A stretch of 64,000 nucleotides of DNA from Azolla caroliniana (lineage: Eukaryota > Polypodiophyta): positions 5,642,001-5,706,000 of the forward strand of contig JBHGNT010000011.1 of NCBI GenBank assembly GCA_043228905.1, in the 5' to 3' direction. Positions 57,543 through 64,000 of the stretch are shown one piece after another (positions within the stretch are counted from its first letter, which is position 1; each line of letters begins with the position of its first letter). The translations under genes were made by a program, and so were the position numbers. The notes below the pieces were generated by a model. It did not search any database and was not told where the DNA came from. It worked only from the letters and a program-made list of their open reading frames with translations.

Positions 57543-57916
57543 TCGGAAATGGAAATGATATTATATTATGAGAAAACAATGTTAAAAAGAGCAGGCTTAA
57601 GGGCTAAAGACTGGTGTTGAACCGAATGAGTTGTGATGAATGTATAGACACCTATTTATAGATCCTTATGGAGTATTCTAGACTGTTCTAGAATATTTTA
57701 GATATTTATGATAATAAATATAATCATGAAATATTCAAGAATGTTTCAGAATAATCTAGAATGTTCAAGAATATTCCAAATATCTTGTAATCACTAAAAA
57801 TATAATTATTATAACTACACATCATACATGTTATTACAATGGTTAAAGGTTCAACACATAGACCAAGAAGTTGTGGGTTCGACTATTGATAAGCCAAAAT
57901 GTATGTCTTCATGACA
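56543..57916. mobile_element. Composite foldback element J carrying 18S rRNA sequence
   Basis: Ends are inverted repeats beginning TGTCATGAAGACATACATTTTG. Flanks are TCAGG and TCGGG, a 5-bp target duplication with one change. Inside: left arm 56543-56616, antisense 18S rRNA 56617-57191, a short right-arm piece (about 57226-57252), then a second foldback unit (about 57267-57916) whose arms meet around a GA microsatellite (about 57509-57537). Arms contain promoter-like CTATAAATAG and TTCTAGAA motifs, as in gypsy LTRs. No ORF. Confidence 0.8.
56617..57191 (-). pseudogene. Antisense 18S rRNA fragment, diverged
   Basis: On minus the segment reads as nuclear small-subunit rRNA from the universal GTGCCAGCAGC-type motif (57191 end) through the segment complementary to TTAATGAAAACATCC (about 56780) to the GGTCGCAAGGCTGAAAC motif (56617 end). 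This corresponds to about 575 consecutive bases, roughly positions 565-1150 of a plant 18S gene. Many substitutions, mostly C/T and G/A, show it is not under rRNA constraint. It is a captured fragment, not an rRNA gene. Confidence 0.92.
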
Positions 57917-57921
57917 TCGGG

Positions 57922-58410
57922 TACATGCCAACTAAACTTATGTTCAGACAGAAGCCGATCATGCTGGTAGAAAGGAAAATAGCATCGTGGATGGCGGTCG
58001 ACTGGGCGGACGAGATGAGTGGGGAATAACTGTTGGCTACGCGGATCCGACAGCTCGAGAGATGATTGGAGGATGTGGAGCGAGCAAGGGCAAGGGTGTA
58101 GGAGGTGAGGATGAAGAACAAGGGACGGTTCTCGACCGAACGCACCGACTAAGGTAATTGGGTGTTGGTCTACAACAACAACCTCGACAACCAGCACCGA
58201 TCGACACGGAAATTCGCAAGACAGTGGTTCGGGTTATATGTGGTGATGAGCGCCAACGACAATGCAACATACCATTTGGTGGAAGCTCGACGGGACGAGG
58301 ATAGCCGTACCGATCGTGGGGAAGCGAATAAAGGCCTTCACGAAGCAACACGAGTTGAAACCGGATTTGGAGGTGGAGGAAGAGGATGCCGATGAGGATT
58401 AGACTGACGA
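57922..58410 (+). pseudogene. Gypsy I integrase fragment, part 2
   Basis: Continues part 1: YMPTKLMFRQKPIM, then SWMAVDWADEMS, then HRLR and WVLVYNNNLDNQHRSTRKFA, WFGLYVV and NATYHLVE. This is the C-terminal end of a Ty3/gypsy integrase, including the WVLVY GPY/F-like segment. Stops and shifts are present. Confidence 0.86.
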
Positions 58411-58634
58411 CGGTTCAGGGGAGGACAATTAAGGGACAATCTGAATCCCCACTGCTTCATTAGATTGGCACATACTGTGGATGATGTGCGGTTTGGTGGG
58501 GGATTCCGGCCACAAGGAGAAAACTCGTCGGATGCGTGTGAACGGGGGTGTGTAGGGATGCACATGAACGGAGTCTTATGTATATAAAGTGTGTAAATAT
58601 CGAAATAATAAGAGGACAGGACAAAGATAGTCAA

Positions 58635-59080
58635 TGTCATGAAGACATACATTTTGGCTTATCAGGAGTTGAACCCAAAACTTCTTGGTCTATGTGTTGA
58701 AACCTTTAACCATTGTAATAACATATATAATGTGTAGTTATAATAATTATATTATGAGAAAACAAGGTTACAAAGAGTAGGCTTAACGACTAAAGACTGG
58801 TGTTGAACCGAATGAGTTGTGATGAATGTATAGACACCTATTTATAGATCGTTATGGAGTATTCTAGAATGTTCTAGAATATTTTAGATATTTATGATAA
58901 TAAATATAATCATGAAATATTCAAGAATGTTCTAGAATATTCCAAATATATTGTAATTACTAAAAATATAATTATTATAACTACACATTATATATGTTAT
59001 TACAATGGTTAAAGGTTCAACATAGACCAAGAAGTTGTGTGTTTGACTCCTAATAAGCCAAAATGTATGTCTTCATGACA
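58635..59080. mobile_element. Foldback element K with about 118-bp inverted ends
   Basis: 446 bases with ends TGTCATGAAGAC...GTCTTCATGACA. The two arms match over about 118 bases with few differences. Flanks GTCAA and GTCGA suggest a 5-bp target duplication with one change. The centre holds the same TATTTATAG and TTCTAGAA motifs as J. It lies in the tail region of gypsy I. Confidence 0.82.
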
Positions 59081-59110
59081 GTCGATTTGGGTATTTTAAC
59101 GACCCACATA

Positions 59111-59475
59111 AAGAGGGGAGGAATGACATTGTGTGATGGTAGAGAATCAATGGGAAGATCTTTGACCGAAACAACTGTCGTTACTTTTGATGTAACGGCC
59201 TCCCCTTGTGCTATAAAAGGGGAGGTTTGAAACTGGAAAGGGGGGTCATCGTTTGGGGGAGGTCGAATTGTTGTCGGTTTGAGCTCTTAGTAGAGGGGAG
59301 GAATGACATCGTGTGATGGTAGAGAATCAATGGGAAGATCTCTGACCGAAATGGTTGTCATTACTTTTGATGTAATGGCTTTCCCTTGTGCTATAAAAGG
59401 GAAGGTTTGAAACTCTAAAGGGGGGGGTCATCGTTTGGGGGAGGTTGAAGTGTTGTCCGTTTGAGCTCTTAGTTT
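59111..59475 (+). repeat. About 182-bp tandem duplication with a TATA box in each copy
   Basis: Both copies start AGAGGGGAGGAATGACAT (59111 and 59293) and carry GCTATAAAAGGG, then GGGGGTCATCGTTTGGGGGA and TTTGAGCTCTTAGT. The first bases resemble a polypurine tract followed by an LTR start (TGACAT), so this may be the start of a gypsy I 3' LTR, duplicated. Its far boundary is not resolved. Confidence 0.75.
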
Positions 59476-61595
59476 CCAATTTCTATTCTGTCATTTCGGT
59501 GTGCTAGCGTGAAGCCTCTGTTCGCGTAGGAAGCCCATGTGCTCTCGATCAGAGTCTCACCAATGTCTATGTGGGTGCGTGAAGATCTCGAAGCTCTGTT
59601 GTCGGTCAAGTCTGGTTGTATTCTTCTCTATTATTGATTAATTGATTAGCTTTGTTGTATCCGGTGGTTGTCTCTGTGACTCCCTACGTTGTTCTCTCTA
59701 TTTAGGCATGCATTCCTATATCTGCTTCCATCCGTTTGCGTGTTTTCTGAATCTCTGAGCCCATGTGCTCATCGTCCGGAATCTAGTGACAGGTTTGGAT
59801 CAGATCGCGTTGTGGGCCCGTGCACCTGTGAAGACATTTGGTTAATCCCTCTTTGTCTCTCCCTCTCTCCCTCTCTCTCCAGCTCCTTAGTTCAAGGCCT
59901 TGGTGGTCCCGTCCTGATCCAACACGTACCCACGGAATAAAGCGACAATGTGTGAATGGGTGGCGCCTAAAGAAGTCTGTGAATCATGGAACTATCTACA
60001 TTTTTATAATAGATAAGGATATTCAAGAAATCGATGATTGGTAACAAGAACTTGTCCCCAACCATATTCCCCAACTAATTCATAATCTTTGTTTGTTTGG
60101 TAAGAGGGAAGATTGTAATATCATTGGCATGTTTTAAATTTTTGTTTCTGTAGCAGTGTGAGTTTTGTTTTCTAGTGCTTAACAGGGAGTTTTCTCACAC
60201 AATATTTTGTTATATATATTTTATTTATACTCCTTTGTCTATAGCCTACTAGAAGGTGAAGGAGTTTTTTCATCTTCTTTTTTAGGCTCACCATAAATGA
60301 TTCACTCAACAAGCAAGGAGGGGGACTAAATGTGAAATCAATCTTTGTTTGTAAGAAAGACTCTTGCAAATATGTTGGATGCTAAGATATCTAATAATAA
60401 AGAGCAATATGAAAGGATCAAGTATTAACATAGGAAGGAACTTGAAGGGATATAAAGTTAGAGGTATTTTTCAAAAGTAGAAAAAAGCAGAAAAGAAGAA
60501 GAAAAAAGCAGGAAAAAAGATAGAAAAACCAAGGCATGGATATGAAGATTTAGGTAGAGAAAAAAACTCATAACTTCTTCCAAATTTCAAAAGAAAATAT
60601 GTATAAAAAAGCTGATAACAAGAGCTCTCCAAAAAAGTTTTTTATGATAAATTTGGGATGACAAAGGAGAAATAGTGATATAAAAAAATGCCTCACATAA
60701 ACTTGAGGATATTTAAAAAGGAAATAAAAGAAAACAACAATAATAACGCAACTAAAAACCTATAAATAGGAGGAGGTGGAAGAATAAGAAGTGAGAAGAG
60801 GCTTAGTAGAAGAAAAAGGAGAAGAAGGAATGACTATTATCGACTAGAGTCATCGAGTTTAAAGTAGTTCTTTGGTGTTGTTATTTTTAGAGTCTAAGAA
60901 GTTTGTATTGTTTTCCCAATAGTATATTGAAGTATTCTTTTCTCTTTCTCTTTCTCTTCTCTTCTCCATCATTTTTCTATCTCTCTTCATCAGATCATAG
61001 TGTTATTGGGCTATCCAATTCTAGCACGGCTTGAGCTTTGGCATTGTCGGTGATGATAAACGAGATCTCTTGTACCGTTATCACCTATGTCATCCCCTCC
61101 TCTTGATGTTCGTATCTGTCAATTGGGGTCTGCCATGATAACCAACATACATCCCCCACTTGAATGTGCCTTGCACCTGGCATAATTGCTATAGTTGACC
61201 AACCCCCCACCATATTCAATGGGTCTTTGGGTAGTCCCACAGAGTGTGTCAGATTGATTCTATTGCATTGGATAATAAATTTCTTGACCACAATACATAA
61301 AATTTGACGGACCATGACCTTACACGTTTGATAGATGAGTATCACATGTGATCAATTTGCTCATGATGCGGAAAGCAAATGTTAATATACAATGAGATGA
61401 CATTAATAAACATCGCTATTCGCTCTTGCATTTGTTATGTACAATACGGGGTCCCAGAGTTGGACTTAAAGGGCTAAAACCACATACGTGGGCACTCCTT
61501 GCATTTTATGCTTGAAGTGATTGGATCATGCTTTCCAGTCAACAAACATGGTTGAGCCTCAGGGAGCTGCCATGGTCATTCGATATAGAGATAAG

Positions 61596-61686
61596 GAACA
61601 AACATTTCTTTTATGTCTCCTCTGGGAACAAACATTTCTTTTATGTCTCCTCCGGGAACAAACATTTCTTATATGTCTCCTGTGTG
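61596..61686. repeat. 30-bp tandem repeat, three copies
   Basis: GGAACAAACATTTCTT followed by WTATGTCTCCT is present at 61597, 61627 and 61657. The third copy has one visible change. It lies about 300 bases upstream of the PPR start. Confidence 0.92.
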
Positions 61687-61853
61687 GCGTGGTTGTTAAA
61701 ACGCAAAAAGGACATTCAGATCTCTTGATACACCATAAAGAAAGTGTGGTACATCCTACATTCCAAATCATTTTTTATGTGCATATGTATGTACGTATGC
61801 ATGTGTATATTATAAATTTATATATATATGTATGAGATGGAAAGAATCTGAGG

Positions 61854-61908
61854 TATGTATGTATGTATGTGTGTGCATGTATGTATGTATGTGTGTGCAT
61901 GTATGTAT
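61854..61908. repeat. (GTAT)n microsatellite
   Basis: GTATGTATGTATGTGTGTGC repeated twice with small changes, similar in kind to the array at 460-667. Translated as a Met-Tyr-Val-Cys string in one frame, which runs into the true PPR start and should not be part of the protein. Confidence 0.9.
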
Positions 61909-61989
61909 GATATACAGAGAAGGAATTGGAGCCTGGAGGTATGGAAGGTATGGAAGTTAGAAGGAACTAGAAGTTTGGGCCCTCCATCA

Positions 61990-64000
61990 ATGGTCAGAAG
62001 GGGTGCCTTGTTCATCCGTGGTCCTTCTCCAAAGCTTCTTCTTCATACTGCTTCTTCTTCTGTTTCCAGGTATGTCAAGCTTCCTAGGTGTAAATAAAAT
62101 CATGTTCGTGTTTGGAGGGTTTCAGGGTTTTATAGTTTTAGGGTTTAAGCTTTAAGCTGTAATGTTTTAGAGCTGCATGGTTGTATGGTTTAATCATGTT
62201 CTATGGATGTCATTTCCCTAGGTTAATGTATTATTATCTAATGTGATTATTTAGGGTTTAGGGGAGCTTTAAACAAGGTTTAGAGAAGGTTTAAGATTAA
62301 GGATTGGGGGAAAGTTTAAGTAGGATTTAGGGGAAGTTTAGGGCTAGGATTCAGGGAAGTTTACCGTTCCATGTATGAGATCTTCCTATGTTTAACTGTA
62401 TCATTATCTCATGTGATAATTTGGGTTTTATGATTTAAGAAGGTTTACGGTTTAGGCTAATAGTTGGGGTTTAAAAGTTATACTTTTGCACGACCCAACA
62501 GCTCAGACTGCAGTATAACTATTCGGGAATTTAAAGCTCTATGTAAGCAAGGTCATCTTCATAGTGCGATTCGCATCCTTTACTATCTAGAAGAACAGGG
62601 ATACCAGAAGAGCTCATATACATATGTATGCCTTTTGCAAGGATGCACTCAATCTAATGCCTTAGAAGAAGGCAGGCTTATTCATGGTGATGTTGTAAAA
62701 CATGACCTGAACCCGAATATCTTCATCTCTAGTACAATTATTCATATGTATGCTCGATTGGGTAGCATTGAAGATGCTCAGGTTGTATTTGATGGTATGC
62801 CAGAACGGAATTTGGTCACATGGAGTACTATGATTGAAGCTTATTGCCAACATGAGAAATATGAAGAAGCACTTGATGCTTTCTTGAGGATGAGAAAGGA
62901 AGATTTGGTACCTGATCTGGTCAACTTTGCTAGTGTTTTCAAGGCTTGCGCTGGTCTCAGAGACCTTGCAAGAGGGAAGACTATTCATGAGCTCCTGAAA
63001 AGAAGTGGAATCAAGGCAAATAATATGTTGGGAAACTCTCTCCTCAATATGTATATGAAATGTGGTAGTATGAACGATGCAAGGGAAGTGTTCGATAACA
63101 TGGAAGAAAGAGATGCAGGGTCTTGGAGTATTATCATTTCAGGATATGCAAAGAATGGAAATGCGGGTGAAGCAATGCGTTTGTTCCAGAACATGCAATA
63201 TTCTAATATAGAACCTGATGAAGTGACATTTTTGAGTATCTTAAATGCATGTGCTGTAATTGGAGATTTGGAACAACTGAACAAAATTTATGATCACATC
63301 AAGAAGAGTGGAGCAAAACTTAGCAATTTCACATGGAATACACTCATTGATGTGTATGCCAAGTGCGGCAGCTTAACAGATGCTCAAAATCTTTTCCTAG
63401 AGATTATGGAACGAGATGCTGTTACTTGGAATGCAATGATTGCAGGGTTGACCAAGCATGGGCATCACGGAGATGCTGTAAGGTTGCACGGACAAATGCT
63501 TATGGAGGGAATTCATCCCGACCCAGTCAGTTTTGTAAGTGTTCTCAATGCTTGTACGGCATCTGAAGACTTGGAATATGGCCAGCGGATCCACTCACAA
63601 ATATTCAAAAGCAAAGATTTTGTCAATGTTTTCGTGGAGAATGCTCTCGTTGATATGTATGCAAAATGTGGAAGCCTAACCACTGCGCGACAAGTGTTCG
63701 AGAATATGCGTAAGCGAAACATTGTCTCTTGGAACACAATGATAGCTGGTTATGGCAAACACAGCCTTGACCATGATGTTTTGCTACTCTTTGAGCGGAT
63801 GTGTGATGAAGGTGTGAAGCCAGATGAGTTCACATATGTAAGCTTGCTCAATGCATGCTCTACAATAGCAGCGTTAGAGCCAGGGATGCAAAGTCACCAT
63901 GACATTCTAATGAGCAATCATGAATTTGATGTGTTTGTGGGGAATGCTCTTATTGACATGTATGCGAAATGTGGGAGGATCATGGATGCTAACAAAGTCT
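61990..64000 (+). CDS. PLS-type pentatricopeptide repeat protein, 5' part (two exons, runs off the window)
   Basis: Exon 1 (61990-62069) encodes 26 residues plus two bases: an Arg/Ser-rich, acid-free presequence (MVRRGALFIRG...) typical of mitochondrial or plastid targeting. It ends CAG|GTATGT. Exon 2 starts at 62502 after AACAG; phase 2 matches. It stays open for about 500 codons to the window edge. At least ten PPR units of P, L and S type are visible, for example YARLGSIEDAQVVFDGMPERN, MYAKCGSLTTARQVFENM and SWNTMIAGYGKH. Such proteins bind organelle RNA; PLS arrays usually end in E and DYW domains for C-to-U editing, which would lie beyond the window. The alternative acceptor at 62513 is also in phase. 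The intron holds degenerate TTTAGGG words. Confidence 0.9.

Larger units (their letters stand above)
59476..61989. other. Intergenic DNA and PPR gene upstream region
   Basis: No gene seen. It contains LTR-like sequence to about 59700, an A-rich purine stretch at 60470-60620 and two small repeats (separate entries). ORFs at 59689-60044 read through CT-rich repeats. The last few hundred bases should contain the PPR promoter. Confidence 0.5.

Noticed and set aside
59689-60044. Two plus ORFs (83 and 68 codons)
   Set aside because: Composition driven by CT-rich repeats; no domain.
61085-61345. 86-codon minus ORF
   Set aside because: No recognised motif and no supporting splice or regulatory context.
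62662-63737. Minus-strand ORFs of 65-108 codons
   Set aside because: Antisense to the PPR exon, whose plus frame is clearly the coding one.

Overview
This is nuclear DNA of a land plant. The evidence is spliced genes with canonical GT-AG introns, a plant-specific four-C2 MCTP, a multi-FKBP/TPR immunophilin, a PLS-type PPR gene with an intron after its presequence, and dense LTR retrotransposons. Genes lack strong third-position GC bias, so a grass is unlikely. A Tcn1-like chromovirus, fragments of an unusual LINE and a long PLS-PPR gene hint at a seed-free vascular plant, but that is only an inference.

Four host genes are readable. (1) An uninterrupted 977-codon MCTP-type C2/transmembrane gene on + (1477-4410), preceded by a leader made of degenerate repeats. 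(2) A KIAA0930/DUF2045-family gene on - (11 exons, 31967 to 26447). (3) A ROF1/FKBP62-like immunophilin on - (13 exons, 42761 to 38655, 584 aa, every junction phase checked). (4) A PPR gene on + (61990 to beyond the window end); its main exon of about 500 open codons has no start codon because the start lies in a separate 80-bp exon. These genes are not an operon or functional cluster. They are islands between repeats.

The rest is layered mobile DNA. At 11.7-22.0 kb an old Ty1/copia element (A, -) is split by a complete copia element (B, 12722-18173) with 286-bp LTRs that look identical, matching 5-bp target duplications and one intact 1338-codon gag-pol frame. A third copia (C, +) begins inside A. 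At 32.9-36.4 kb lies a decayed copia (D, +). At 43.8-51.8 kb two copia copies (F and a remnant F', -) share one LTR, and F is itself split by a chromodomain Ty3/gypsy element (E, +). At 51.8-59.5 kb lie fragments of further copia (G, H) and gypsy (L, I) elements plus inverted-repeat elements J and K that start with TG and end with CA. J carries about 575 bp of antisense 18S rRNA sequence.

Unusual threads are: tRNA-like A/B-box modules inside several LTRs or LTR-like sequences; repeated loss of the RT-RNase H segment in D, E, F and H; an 18S rDNA fragment between foldback arms; several local tandem repeats; and a TTAGGG hexamer array upstream of the FKBP gene. The stretches 4.6-10.3, 22.7-24.1, 36.4-38.6 and 59.5-61.5 kb are AT-rich and show no gene I can support. 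All coordinates were read by eye; intron borders come from GT-AG sites plus phase and family conservation.
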